DNA of 64,000 nucleotides from Beverwykella pulmonaria (Eukaryota > Ascomycota > Dothideomycetes > Pleosporales > Melanommataceae), in NCBI GenBank assembly GCA_001599595.1, contig BCHH01000002.1, forward strand, positions 1,950,053 through 2,014,052, given 5' to 3'. The position numbers were made by a program, and so were the translations under genes. Positions 34,394 to 46,409 of the stretch are shown here, in pieces. Each line of letters begins with the position of its first letter. Position 1 is the stretch's first letter. A model generated the notes under the pieces. It was given only the letters and a program-made list of their open reading frames with translations, searched no databases and was not told the origin of the DNA.

Positions 34394-36533
34394 TTACAAG
34401 AAATCCCCATCTCTCTCCTTCCCTTCCCCATCCAACTTGCCCATGTGCTGTAGCCTCTTGGCCACATTCATGGACAAATACTTTTCAAAATTTGGGCTCA
34501 GACATGCAAAAATAATAAGCAGAACTCCAAACGGAATCGTGGCGTAAAACACAATCCTGAAGGATTCTAGATACGCTCTTTGAGTCGCAGCGCCAGTCGC
34601 AGCGATGATCTCGGGCGTGATTCCGGGAACCAGGGTGAAATTTCCCGCGGTTATTCCCGCGAAGAGCGCGGGGAGGGAGGTAGCAGGGAGACCCGAGGAG
34701 GTAGCGGCGGGGATCACGTATTTGGGGAGATACACGGTTACTTTGTTGGTGAGGATGGAGACGTAAAGAGCTTGAGCTATGGCACCCCCGAGGGCGCGGA
34801 TCGAGCCTAGGACGCCGGTTGCGAGGCCGATGTCTTGCGATTCCCAGAGGAGGGTTACGCCGGGGAAGGTTATGCCGTCGGACCACCCGATTACTATGTC
34901 ATTATATTAACGCAGCTCAGATCGGAAGGAGAGGAGGATGGGTTGGGAGGAGAGGGGGCTTACCGAATGTAGCGAGTACGCCCAGGGTGATGAAGCCCGC
35001 ATACCCATTGATCTGCAGGCCCGCCTCCGCGCCGAGAAACGCACATGCGAGCACCGAAAGGATAATAACCTGCCACTTCACCTTGGGCACATACGAGATG
35101 GCTATGCCGCCGATTGCCTGTCCGAGGAGGATACCTCCACCCACAACTGAAGATGCAAGGCCGATCTGGATGGAGTCCGTGGTGTAGATCGCGCCGAGAA
35201 TTGTCGGCCAGAGAACGGTGAGAGAGTCTGGTGCATAATTAGCTGCTGTCCTGAGAGATATGTGGGGAAGTAGAGGAACTCACAGTATACCATCGCTGCG
35301 ATCGTAGCAACCATGACGATGGCAATGTACTCAATCTTCTTGAATAGTCTTGGGGGCATAAGAGCTTGGCCCTTGAATACATATGCCTCGTACAACCCAA
35401 AAACTATGAGCGTCAGTCCACCACCGATGATGGAGCAGAGGACCGCTGCGCTCTTCCAGGGGTACGTTGTTCCACCCCAGGAGAGCCCGATAAGGAAGAC
35501 GATGACGCCTGTGATGAAGAGCACGATGCCAACAAAATCGAGCTCTTTGAATTGCTGCCAGCGCGTCTTTCCGTGAACATGAAGTTGATCATAAGTTGGG
35601 GGGTGGTAGAGGAATTGGTAGAGGATGATGGTGATTCCTGAGAGGATAATTCCGAGATAGTATGACCATCTCCAACCAGCAGCTGTGTGAATGATGAATA
35701 GGCGAGCGATCAGGGGGCCGAAGACTGGACCTTATTAGCATCACTTCCACCCTATATTGGAGCGTGAAGGAGGCTTACCGGCAAAGGGCAAAGACGACAA
35801 GAACACCACTGTGACAATCGGCCCTCTGTGCTTATTTGGTACCAATTCTCCGAGCACGATACCGAAAGAAAGTTGGCCAGCAGCCGCAAGTCCATTCATC
35901 AAGTTGGCCACAATAAGCGTATCGATGCTCTTTGCAGTTCCGCCGACAACACACCCCACGAGGCCCAAGATGGAGGTACCCATCACCATCCACTTTCGTC
36001 CGAAGATATCCGAGAGACGGCCGACGAGGAGGAATCCGATAGCGCTTCCGATTGTCCAAATAGTTGCCACCCAGTTTAGGTTTGTCGAGGGACCAATGTC
36101 AGCGTTGATGAGGAGTCTGGGTTAGAGTCAGAAAAAGCATTTCCCGTCAAGTGACCCTAAGCTGGCGCACTCGTGTCACCGCACACGAGAAGGGTACGCA
36201 CAGAGTATTCGCAGGCAAAACCCAACCAAGATAAGCACACATCGATCCCGTACAGACAGCCTGCTCAAGTTATCAGCTCATGTTTCACGCGAGGGCGTAA
36301 ATACGGTCACTATGGGAACGTACCGTCACTGTTCCCAAGAACTGAATTGAATAGTAATACCCTTTGGGCATATTCTCCGCCGCTCCTCCAATAGCATGTG
36401 CGTCGACGAGATCAACGTAGCCGTCGGCGTGCACCTTTTTAACAACGTGAATATCTTCGGAGTGCTGTGTGCTGAGCACATCGTGCTTTTCGGATGCCTC
36501 CGCCATCGTGGCTGCTCCTTTTTCAACGTCCAT
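34394..36533 (-). CDS. MFS transporter, TRI12/siderophore-type (DHA2-like, 14 TM)
   Basis: Six exons (36324-36533, 36202-36260, 35779-36116, 35284-35730, 34964-35227, 34394-34893) join in frame to 605 residues. The N-terminus is cytosolic and acidic. Family marks are AVCTGSMCAYLGWVLPAN, the MFS motif GRLSDIFGRKWM between TM2 and TM3, the long TM4-6 block and GGGILLGQAIGG. The later DIGLATGVLGSIRALGGAIA is typical of the fungal trichothecene efflux pump (TRI12, PF06609) and related siderophore transporters. About 14 hydrophobic segments fit. It should sit in the plasma membrane and move small organic molecules by proton antiport; the substrate cannot be read. No toxin or siderophore biosynthesis gene lies next to it. 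Confidence 0.92.
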
Positions 36534-38233
36534 CGAATCGCCGATAAACGCGATGTAGTAAAGAAGAAGTGTCGGTTACGCGATGGGGGCCGAACTGCCC
36601 TAACGTAAGGAAGAGTGTGGTATGTGGTTCGACTGCCTTCAATGACAGCAGACAGAACCAAGGAACGACGAGTACAAAGACCGTAGAAGCAAACTTGACG
36701 ATAGAGCCAGGGCCAGTGTTGGTGCTACTTTCCAAATCCATGGGTGCAGCTCTAGTTATACATGCTCGTCTGGTACACGATTTGCGGAGTTCGTCTGCCG
36801 GAAGCGACAAGGAGCTAAGCGCCACGAGGTTCCAGATTGTGGGATCAGCGAAGCTTGGAAAATCTGGAGAAGCTGGAGAAGGCCACGCGGGGCGCTTGAT
36901 TAGGAACTTAATTTACTAGTGTAATGCTGTGAGTGGCTGGATTGCATTGGCCTACGGACTTGGCTTGGGCTGAGTGAAGCTCGATGCAATGCACTATCCG
37001 GCGCAACTTGAGGAATAGGTGCAGGAGAAACGTGTGTGGATGGGTAGATCCTAGATGAAAGGCTTCGGAACATTTGTGCCTGGTGGTCCAGCTTGGAGCG
37101 ATGATTGGGCTACAGAACATGTCATGCGCAGGTGTGTACCAGCTGAGCGTTCCAACGCCTGATGGCATTGCCTTTTCTAAGATGTCGAATCAAGATTCCC
37201 CAGGAACGTGCAAACATATTCTATTAATGCTCAAGCCTGAGTAGTGATCAGCCAACATTGACAAGGCAGAACGTACTCGGAGCTCGAATAGCTTCTGAAG
37301 TGTACGAGAAATGTCGGCACATACCATAGCAGTCAATAGTCTAGGCTTGACAACAACGAGATCGATGTGTCTCTTCGCGCAACACATAGTAGCCACCTAG
37401 AAGGATACCCCACCCATCATCGATCACGATATCTTCGATCCGTCGAAATTCGGGTGGCCACTCCGCCCTCGGTCCAGACTTCTCACAAACTCGCGCTACC
37501 TTAGTCGCCTAAGCGGGTTCCACACTTGAGTTCGGAACGCCCCACAACGGACGCCCAGACCAAAATCAGAGGCGGACGCGTCGGCTGTTCCTCGTTTCGG
37601 GACGAGGTCCCTCTCCAGGCAGTGGTATGAAAAAGAAATCATTCATTGGATGTATAGGTGTATGGAAGTACCGAAGAACATCCTCGCTCTATCGGAAGGT
37701 AGCTCCGACATGCTTCCGCTTGAGTAATGTACCGCTGTGAAGTCGACTTTGATTCATAAAACGAGAATACTGATGACGTTCTCAGTCCATGTAATCGACG
37801 CTCACACAATTGTGATATATGTGCAGAAACCGAATAATACTGCCAGAAATCTGGGGTCAAGAAGTGGATCTGAAATGCAAATCTGGGGAAGCTTGAGAAG
37901 TGGATCAAACCCGGGGAAGGTCGGGAAAGTTCTGCCAGAATTCGTGAACACGAGTTCACGATTCATAAATATTGCGGTGACCCCGGATCCTGACTCAATA
38001 CGAATATCGTGGCTGAAAACGACACCGGACAAAGGGCCGACGACACATCATCGTTGTTGCGATGGCGTTTAGAAGAGTGAGAATGGAGGGTAATGTTAGC
38101 CATGCGAGGGCAGATTGAATGTGGTGTAAGGAGAGTAATGTTGGTGCACAGTGGAGGGAAAAGCAGGCGCTGATAATAATAGGCAAGTTTTGAATTTAGT
38201 GTGTTGAAGTAAGCACTCTGCTCTTCATTGCAT
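36534..38233. other. Intergenic, 1.7 kb, no gene recognised
   Basis: Upstream region of the TRI12-type transporter and 3' region of the phytase-like gene. Short frames only, none with a domain or with splice sites that join. Confidence 0.45.
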
Positions 38234-39976
38234 TTACAAGGGATCAGCACCCTTTGGCAGCCTGACCTTGAACACCAGTACTTGGTTATCCAAGTTGAAG
38301 CCAGACGCATCAGCGTATGCCTTCTTTCCGCCATTGATGAAGCCTGAAGCGTCTTGTCAGTACAGTCTTTCTGTGACGAGGGAAAGGGCATATACCATTC
38401 TGTGTGATGAAGTCGTTGTCCGAGAATGATATCAAGTAATACTCTTTCCCATCACCTCCGCTCGAAAATTTACCATCAACAGGCGCCAGAGCAAAACTCT
38501 CCCATTTCTCGTTCAGCAGCCCTGCGTCCTGTGCCCCTCCATTGTGAACCCCGAATCGGTTGAGCTGCGTATTGTTGTTATACTGTAGCCAAGGACAGTA
38601 CACAGCCGGCGTAATATCACTATTCAACACACCCTTTGAGCTCGCAATCGCGCCATCAAATGCATCATTCTTCGTGCCCTTGATGTTGGTTGCTTTTGAG
38701 ATATCAATTACGTCGGCATTGCGATACTTCGACTCCGAGTCCGCCTGGCCATGGCCGGCGCCGCTATCGCGGGCGAGGACAAGAAACTGAGTCTCGGAAA
38801 TAAAATGCATCTCCGACTGGCCCGCAACCTTGCCGCTCTCAAGAACTGGCAATTGGACGACGTACTCGGCATCGAGTTCAGCCTTGTTGTTCTTCAACTT
38901 ATACTTAAGGAGGCGTGTATGGCGGCGGTTCGTGGACTTCTTGCCGCCCTCTTGGATTGTGGCGCTCTGCAGCATGGTATACAAAGACTTGCCATCTGGG
39001 CTAGCGGTGAGAGCTTCCAGTCCTTGGTTGTTTCCACGACCTGTATCGGGGTCCGCGGGAGTGACAACTGCATTTGGATTGTAGATTGGTGGGGATGCGG
39101 CATTGAAGCTGTTCTAAGTCAGAGTCATTCCACGCTGCGGCGGAGCTTTATATCGGCTTACCTTTCGCTGCCATTTCGAGTCGGGATGAGAGCGTCCGGG
39201 GGGCGAATGGCCCCAATCATCTTCCCACCGTCACTGAAGTGGTAGACGTATGGCCCATACTCATCACTAATCCAAAATGAACCGTCGTCACCTAGAACGA
39301 GTCCTTCCGCGTCAAGTGAGATTCGCTTTCCGCCCGGCCCATCTCCTCCAAATCCGTCTCCAGTATCTTGATTGTATTAGCTTTCATGCTGCATGTTGGA
39401 GGCCCATACGCTTACAAGTTGCAACAGGAAGATCGGGAAATCCGGAAAATGAAAGATGGCCTGTGGCATCCGCATCGAGGCCTAACACAGCGTTAGTGAT
39501 AGCCAATCCGTTAGACAAGTTCTCTCACCTGTGCAGGGTGTGCCATCCGGTCCCGTGAGGAGGATAGTGTCCAGGTATTTGAGTTTGAAATTCGGCGACG
39601 CTGGCTTTTCAACCGTTGCGTCGGACACAACATCAAAAGATATACTGAACTTTTGGACACGTGACTGCGTGTTCTGTGTACCTTGTGTGTTCCAGCCGCG
39701 ATCAGGAAGTCCGTAGATGATGCCTTCGTAAGCCTCCTTGTCTCCGCCCTTCTTCTTCCACGACTTCTTGTCGAGCGCAATTGAACTCCCTATACCACCA
39801 ATCGTGTCCCCAAACTTGTCTCTGGCGTTGCTGGGAAGGAAGCCATATCCAGCGAGCTCCTGGTAAGTGTATACTTGGCCGTTGCATGTCGTCTGGCTGG
39901 CCGGTGCCGCGCGAGAAACAGGCTTCGCAGCGACGAGTCCGAGAGACAGAAGCCCGAGAGAGGCTGAGAGTAGCAT
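38234..39976 (-). CDS. Secreted esterase-like-of-phytase domain protein
   Basis: Five exons (39529-39976, 39416-39481, 39162-39366, 38396-39108, 38234-38343) join in frame to 513 residues. A signal peptide covers about residues 1-17 (MLLSASLGLLSLGLVAA). The body matches the esterase-like activity of phytase family (PF13449): GYGFLPSNARDKFGDTIGGI, the YGLPDRGWN motif, DAEGLVLGDDGSFWISDEYG, the NNQGLEALTASPDGKSLY block, and a late ALAPVDGKFSSGG region. Family knowledge: these are beta-propeller-like secreted proteins of ascomycetes and bacteria, with alkaline-phosphatase or phytase-like activity proposed but rarely shown. N-glycosylation sites are present. A TATA element lies about 70 bases upstream. 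Acceptor of exon 4 is taken at the second AG (AACAG), which gives the better-fitting protein; the first would shift frame. Confidence 0.9.
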
Positions 39977-40043
39977 TTTGAAAAGGAATAGAGGTGGTCG
40001 TGTGCCTGTCCGGTCAAAGAGGAAATAGGATCATGCAATCTTC

Positions 40044-40050
40044 ATATATA
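40044..40050 (-). promoter_or_regulatory. TATA box of the phytase-like gene
   Basis: CTATATATGAAG on the minus strand lies about 70 bases upstream of the start codon at 39976, a usual TATA distance for an inducible secreted protein gene. Based on sequence only. Confidence 0.45.
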
Positions 40051-41003
40051 GCCTACAGTTCGTATTCCGAGTACCGGGAAGGCGAACTGTGGTGGCGCTG
40101 CATATTACACGTGCCAGGATAGTAGATTGCAATGGGACGAGAAGCTGCTACTGGGTTGATAGCCATTGTCTTCCCCGTACTTTCTCTATGGAGTAAAATG
40201 AACTGAACTAGGCGGGCGGCCAATAGACGGCTGAGCGGCACGCGGTGGAAGCGGTGATTGTGAGTGGCTAAGCTGCGATTCGGCCCGCTAGCGCCAACCT
40301 CCAGAATAGGCAGGTGAACAATAGAGACATAGAAATGGCCTGTCGAATGTCCCTCACAGAGATCTATTCGTCGTTTTCTTTCTCTGGAGGAGATTGCAGA
40401 GTAGCCGTCAGTTCCATTAAGAGTTCACGGCTCCGTCATTTGGGTTCTCATTCAGTTGTATTCAGAGCTAAGACATTCTCGGACTAGCGTCCTTCCGGAC
40501 TCCTACCGGTACATCCGAACGGACATTTCCCCAGTCCCTTATTTGATTCAGTCTTTGACCTCTATGAGAGACAGAGATATCACTCGGTAGAGTACTCAAG
40601 AGTTAAGGTATCTGTTAGATACACCCACCCTACAAGCCCTCCTTTATCGTTAGTGTTAGCACTTCTCCGTGTCCTGGGAACCCAATACAAAAGCAAAGTG
40701 TGGACCCCTATTCCGAATAATGTATTTTGGTACTCCATGCTCATTGTTAGCTATCTTTTCCTCTTTAATATTTTACTCACCCTTAATATAACTCAAACCC
40801 TTCAACTTCGCCACGACTCAGACCCTTCAGACCGAACTCCGCAAAGCCGCCTTCCCCATCCAATCTCCCTTTCCACAATTTTCCTGGCCCAATTCCCGAC
40901 AAAGCCTAGATCTCTCCTCTCTCTTCATCGATAGAGAGCCAATTCACACTGTAAGAACCGATCCAACTAGCCAAAACCTCTAATTTTCCTTTTCCCTTCC
41001 TCA
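40051..41003. other. Intergenic, no gene recognised
   Basis: Upstream region of the phytase-like gene. The CT-rich frame at 40653-40934 has no features of a gene. Confidence 0.4.
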
Positions 41004-41860
41004 TCACTCGATTATAAGCCTGCCAGGGGGTTTATTATCCATAATGTAGTCCACGAAGTACAAGTACCCATCGAAAAACTTGAGTTGCCTTATACTCGTT
41101 TGACTGCTCAGAAGATGTTCCACGTCCGTTCTGTTCTCCCATGTCTGACCTGATGGAAAAGTGGTTCGAGCACGGTAAATTGAAATCCCATTCGCACGGT
41201 CAGAATATGCGCCCGACGACCAGTACACGTAGCCTTCGACAAAATCGACAGCGAATTTATTCACCTGCATCATTAGCGGACATGGCGCTGTGGTGTTCTG
41301 GCGGCTCATGAACTCGGGTTGGAATAGTATTTCGTTAACTGGGGCCACGTCCGAGGGCAGTGATGCTCGCTGCAACCTAGATGGATTTCCAGAATGCTTT
41401 GGATAATAGCCCTCGTTGGAGTACAGCCAGCCCCCTTCCTTATCGAGCGCTAGGCCAGTGTATGAGCTGTCCGATCCATCGGCGATCTTCTTTTTGCTGG
41501 CGATGTCGAAGACGCCCGAGTCTGGATCGTAGACGAAGTGGTAGATGGCAGAACCGTCGCCGCCGCCGACGTTAATGTAAACATGGTTGGTGGATCTGGA
41601 GAGCACGAAGCTGCCTGACTCGAGCTATGTGAAGTTTGGCGTTGGGAAGTAGGTTGGTCGAAGGTCTAACATGGTGTAGTTGGAGATTAAGGTTGTGTCG
41701 GAAGGGAGGACGGTATTTATTATACTGCCATTAGCGGGGTTCTTGTCACAGACGCAGCCTTTTCCCAGGAGAAGGATTTTCAATAGGGATGAGAGGTTGT
41801 AGAAATGGGGCCGGCGATGGCTTTGAGGAAGAAGGTGGAAATGGTAAGGAGGAAATGCAT
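41004..41860 (-). pseudogene. Broken gene for a secreted beta-propeller-like protein
   Basis: ATG at 41860 starts a clear signal peptide (MHFLLTISTFFLKAIAGPIS) whose frame stops after six more residues. The continuation lies one base off: KGCVCDKNPANGSIINT to PTYFPTPNFT. There a TAG occurs at 41625, after which the same frame runs on with LESGSFVLSRSTNHVYINV and remains open to 41004. The downstream part has propeller-like blades (SSYTGLALDKEGGWLYSNEG, NKFAVDFVEGYVYWSSGA, FFDGYLYFVDYI), as in SMP-30/LDL-YWTD type secreted proteins. No donor or acceptor restores the frame. The TAG is compatible with CAG to TAG. So one frameshift and one nonsense change, unless the assembly is wrong. Confidence 0.65.
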
Positions 41861-42936
41861 GGTTGGAAAGTTGACCGTGAGCGTGGAGATGAGGTGTGCG
41901 ACTTAGCTCGGTGCTGCAAATATTGAAGTGAAGGCTTCGATATTTGAAAAATTGTCCATGTAGCATTGAGTACTGTTACACAGTATGGTTCCCTTTGGAG
42001 CAGTGTGGCGTTACAGTGTAGCTTCATTAATATTTCTTCCTTTGATGTAGAATGTGAAGACATGCAACTGAGTCGGCGATATATCTGTCCGTTCTTCTGC
42101 ATGTAGCAGAAGTCTCACTACGATAGCCAACGGGTAGTGAGATAGGATATAGCGCACAAATAGCTCGTGTTTCGTCTAAGAAAAACCTGGAGGAAGCCTT
42201 GCATAATTATATGAAGATGATGATGATTGATTCTTGTACCATAGTGTTCGTGGACCATCAGCTACCCACTTTGATATTCTTAACTCCATCCAGGATTTTT
42301 ATTATAGGAGGATACTGCATCGGATCAAATAAAAATATCGGATGCATACATTTCAATCTGGTACGGGCAATGATCTGTCCAACAGAGGGGTCGATCAATC
42401 GTCCTCCGGGACAATCACCACCACCACCGAGCATTGCCACGACATGACAATTGTCATGCGATCATTTTATAACAAAACGCATCCATTTGAACGCCGCTCT
42501 AGATACATTAAATCACCTTCCTCGATTTCGCCAAGAGTAATCTAAGAGTTACCTAATAAAATCACATGCGGGAGTTGTCACTGCCCCTCTTGCAGCAGAT
42601 GTGCGCATGCCATTAACCTTTCTGTCAATGTGGTTGTTCATTTCATGGCTTTACTGGATAGACTCCGGAAATTTCGTTAGTTCCGTGCATCTTCACTAGT
42701 CACAACATTTCATCTTCATTGGAGATCCAACAGAGGTGCGGCAGGTACAGGGAGGTCCATTTGCGAAAAAGTGTTAGTATGAGTATGGTATTTTCCGGCC
42801 AGACATTCCTTGCTCCTATCAGCTGCATCACAGACTCACGTTTGCGTTAGGTTATATTTGAGTGACGACAGTCCCAAAAACTATATGTCGTTAAGTGAAT
42901 AATTCTACAGTTCGTCTTTTTGTTTCCATAGTCACG
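41861..42936. other. Intergenic, no gene recognised
   Basis: AT-rich sequence between the broken secreted-protein gene and the RNase III-fold gene, which diverge. No element recognised. Confidence 0.4.
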
Positions 42937-43420
42937 ATGACAGAACATCCTGTCGAGAGTATCCTTCAATACCGATTCTCGAACAGCGACTTGCTCAGCG
43001 AAGCATTACTCGCCGCTGGAGCGCCAGCTTCGAACAAAGATATACAAGGTGACGTAAGTGGAAATAAGCGTCTCGCTTTACTCGGAGATTCTGTTATCCA
43101 AGAGGCTGTTTTGGAGCCATGGTATAACACTAACGAAAGCACTAGTAAGTATCTATGCCAGAGGATTGTTGGAGAGCCCGACCTTGCTAGAGGAGGGATC
43201 AAACAAGGTGAAGAGCCTATGCAACAATAGGAAATTAAATCAGATAGCCCAGGAGAGCAGATTGGCAGACTACATCGCCAAAAATCCGTCTCAGCAAGGG
43301 GATATACCTAAGGAGACGGCTGCTTCGACGGTTGAAGCCCTGGTGGGAGCGGTTTATCTAGACTGTGGGAAGGATATGTCAACGGTCAAGAAAGTCCTTA
43401 AAGCCATAAATTTTTACTAA
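42937..43420 (+). CDS. Small stand-alone RNase III-fold protein lacking catalytic residues
   Basis: Exons 42937-43144 and 43191-43420 encode 145 residues; donor GTAAGT, a 46-base intron, phase 1. The chain is one RNase III domain with no dsRNA-binding domain: YRFSNSDLLSEALLAAG, the signature region NKRLALLGDSVIQ, LADYIAKNP and STVEALVGAVYLD. Compared with the classic signature (ERLEFLGD and ADTVEAL in bacterial RNase III), two of four metal-binding acids are replaced: the Glu of RLEFLGD is Ala, and the Asp of ADTVEAL is Ser. The Asp of LGD and the Glu of VEAL remain. The fold is likely kept but cleavage activity is doubtful. Mitochondrial ribosomal RNase III-like proteins show similar losses, so an RNA-binding or structural role is possible. 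No targeting sequence is evident. Confidence 0.8.
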
Positions 43421-43531
43421 ACAATTTAGGAGGGAATGTTGGGCATAAATGTAACGGATGGCAACATTATGTCAAATTTGATGATGCAATAGTAGCGTAA
43501 TGGCAATCATAGCATCGGTCCTGAATAGCAC

Positions 43532-44095
43532 TCATACGACATGCAGATCTCTGATACCCCGTTGAAACCTCCCTAGCTCTCTTAGATACCAATCCTCTTG
43601 CCCCTGTGGATCCCAGACCTTTAAGCCTGTCTTCTTCTCCAAATATGGCGGCCACTCCTTCGCGAAGAACCCATCAATTTTCAATTTATGAAGACTATCA
43701 ATTTGCGCCAGAGCCTGGACCACACTCGCGTCAGCCCCTCCTCCGAAATGCCAGCATGACGGCTCTGCATCCCAATATATATACACATCCCGCAAACCGA
43801 CTGCTTCGGCGGCCAACTTTTTGAAGAGAGCGCGCCACTTTGGGCCACAAGGAGGTTGATCAGAAAAACGGTTGCTGGTAGGAAGCGGACTTTGCCCAGC
43901 GGTAGTAGAGTAAACAGCGTGAACGAATATTCTCAACTTGGCGAGGTGTTTAACGTTGGCTGGGTTCATTTGCTGTAGCCAATTCAACGCATGATCCGGG
44001 TCGTCGATCGCGAACGTGGTCTCGGTGTAGAATGTTGGGGACGGCTCGCGGCGCACGGAGAGCGGGTCGGTTACTTGGATAAGACTTTGAGTCAT
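43532..44095 (-). CDS. DUF7730-like protein, possibly 5'-truncated
   Basis: From ATG 44095 the frame gives 187 residues. The N-terminal block VRREPSPTFYTETTFAID, followed by HALNWLQQMNPANVKHLAKL, is the central signature of the large fungal DUF7730/F-box-like family (REASPTFY-x-T). These proteins normally carry an N-terminal LPPELRNRIY-type F-box-like stretch some 60-100 residues earlier. I could not find it upstream; the frame is open to 44125 and beyond but with unlike residues. So either an unseen first exon exists or the gene is truncated. The residue after VRRE is Pro rather than the usual Ala. The function of the family is unknown. Confidence 0.6.
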   Translation of the reverse strand: MTQSLIQVTDPLSVRREPSPTFYTETTFAIDDPDHALNWLQQMNPANVKHLAKLRIFVHAVYSTTAGQSPLPTSNRFSDQPPCGPKWRALFKKLAAEAVGLRDVYIYWDAEPSCWHFGGGADASVVQALAQIDSLHKLKIDGFFAKEWPPYLEKKTGLKVWDPQGQEDWYLRELGRFQRGIRDLHVV

Positions 44096-45580
44096 TGCAG
44101 AATGCCACACTTGCTCCTGGAGCAAGACTTCAACTGCGAAGGATGTTTCTGTATGCGAATAATAGACTATATACCGTGTATAACGGGAAATTCCAGAAGA
44201 ATGCTTGGAGGAGCCAAGCCAATTTCGCCATATGTGCGGGGTTGATTATTATATGTATACCGTTCATAAACGGCTTGGCAAGGCTGATTCTAAATTTTGT
44301 CCTTGGTGGAGAGTACACCAATGAGTCTACCGCTCATACCAGAGTCCTAGCCAGAGCACGCCTCACAATCTGGGCACTTTCCCTTTTTGGACGACATGCC
44401 TAAACTGTACAACCTGAGCCTCGTTGTTTTGCGTTGGATATACGGGTATTGTTCGACTTCGTGCCCGCAAGTGTATTTAACTCGTAGATGCATTCTTTGG
44501 TACATTGTGCAGATCAGTGCAGCGACTACATGAATTAGCAGGAACGCAGAATTTTTTTTGGAACGAAGCTCAGACCATACCTCTGGCGGGACTCAGAAAG
44601 CTAGCACTGATAAAAAAACACGAAAACAGCGAGAACTCAAGTTTTTGAAAACTGCGAGACAACAGCATCAAAGCACACCTGTCGGTAGTTGCACCAGTCT
44701 CTATAGGCTATCGCGCATCCCTCCACGTTGACAAGTATCTGTAGATTCACCACTGAGGCCACTGCGGAGAGACAGAGTCAAATTCTGTGAGCACGCTACA
44801 AAATATTACACATCCGCAGAAGGCAACTGCACCCATCTGGTCGCGATACAGCCACTGGATACGACAACGGGGCCAAACACCTTTTAGCATCATAGTCACA
44901 ACGCAGAATGAACAGTCACCGTTGGGCTGCTGCCCTGAATCCTCTGTGGCCTCACATTGTGTCGGTCCTCTGGTGATCCAGGCACATCAACGGCTGATGC
45001 GTGATGGTGCCAAAGCCGATCGTCGCACACGTTCCAAAACTGATGTTTCCAACGTTAAATTTTGAATATTCATCTTTTCGCGCCTCGAAGCGTTCTTGGT
45101 CTCCGGTATATTTATAGGGGTGCGCAAATACAGTCTCCAAGCTCGCAACTCTCCTTCCTTTCTTTCGACGTATTCCTCAGCATATCACTATATCTTGGTA
45201 GCTTTTCAGCCTTACAAAGCTATACACTCGCTTTCGCTTTAGTAACTATCATTTCCATTATTCGATTTTGCAGTTGACCTCATTGAGCGCAAGTTGAGTT
45301 GGGGAAGAGTTTTCAACACAATCAGCATAAGAAAGTCTATGGAGTTTCACCTTCGAGTACTCGAGAAATTGTGTAAGCCCATCTTCTCACCATTGTTACG
45401 CCCCTGAACGCAACTCATGCAAGAACATCTAAACTAACCGACCTTCCGGCAATTCAGCCTCGTATACTGCACTTCGAGAAACTGCCTTATCGAAAAGACG
45501 ATCTCGATACAAAATTTCGAGCCTGGAGATTATAGAGGCCATGTTGTCGGCCTGTGGATCACATGATGAATCACGTTGAT
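44096..45580. other. Intergenic, no gene recognised
   Basis: May hold an unrecognised 5' exon of the DUF7730-like gene near 44100-44330. The rest shows only short frames. Confidence 0.35.
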
Positions 45581-45654
45581 GCTTGCTCATGTGACTCACC
45601 TTAGGTTTGCTCATGTGACTCACTTCTATGTTTGCTCATGTGGCTCACCTCTAT
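45581..45654 (+). repeat. Tandem repeat, three copies of about 25 bp
   Basis: Three units (24, 25 and 25 bases) share GTTTGCTCATGTGACTCACC with one or two changes each, then a partial fourth unit begins. The motif TCATGTGACTCA contains a CACATG/CATGTG E-box-like core and a TGACTCA sequence identical to the Gcn4/AP-1 site. Whether that is meaningful is not known. Confidence 0.75.
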
Positions 45655-46409
45655 GTTTGCGATTCACTATCTTGGCAGGCTCCTAGCGTGCTTGGTAAGA
45701 CTATACATATTTCTTTGGTAGCTCCTCGTCGATGGAATCAATACATCAATTATCATCTCTCTCTCTCTATCTACTTCGTCACATCACGACACATGTCAAC
45801 CATGTATGATGAAAAGATACTTCGGAAGCTAATTCATAATAACGTTAATGGACATGACGTTCCGAGATTAGGAAAGATGTTGGAGCGCTCTGGAGTACTG
45901 CGGAATGGGTAGTCAGAGAAGGCATGACGGCTTTTTTTGAGCATAGACTTTCAGTTGTAAATGCATCTGGTTCAATAGTTCTATTATATAGCTCAATACT
46001 ATCACGTGATATATCTTTTCCCATTAAATCTGACGATTTGTTCTCCAAACAGCCGAGTCTCGAACCTTTTACGGCCCCTTGAAGACGCCACCATTTCGGA
46101 CCGAAGGCAAATTCTTCTGCCATCAAATCACCGTGGTCTTGGACGAGTCCTCAAGGCCAAATGCCGATATATGGGGCGCTGATGGCAGAGAAGAGAAGTC
46201 TCCCTGCCTTGGTGTGGAGTAGTGGACGGTCCGTGTTCCCGGTCGTGGTTTGGGCCATTGAGGTGTTGAAGAAATCCCAGATTATCCCAGAATAGGAGAC
46301 AAAATGGAAGAACAGTCAATGAAGGCGCGGTGGTTTGGGTTTTGGTAGAAAAGATGCCAGGTATTTCGCAAAATGTCATGAGTCTATCAAACCCAGGTTT
46401 GAACTTTTG
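45655..46409. other. Intergenic, with a possible decayed minus-strand coding fragment
   Basis: On the minus strand from about 46262 to 45870 one frame reads MAQTTTGNTDRPLLHTK to APYIGIWP, then TGA, then continues with GLVQDHGDLMAEEFAFGPKWW and open to 45845. It looks protein-like but no family is recognised, so I do not call a gene. Confidence 0.3.

Noticed and set aside
34394..36533. TRI12-type pump as evidence for a toxin cluster
   Set aside because: The neighbours are an Ecm33-like protein and a phytase-like protein, with no terpene synthase, P450 or acyltransferase in the window.
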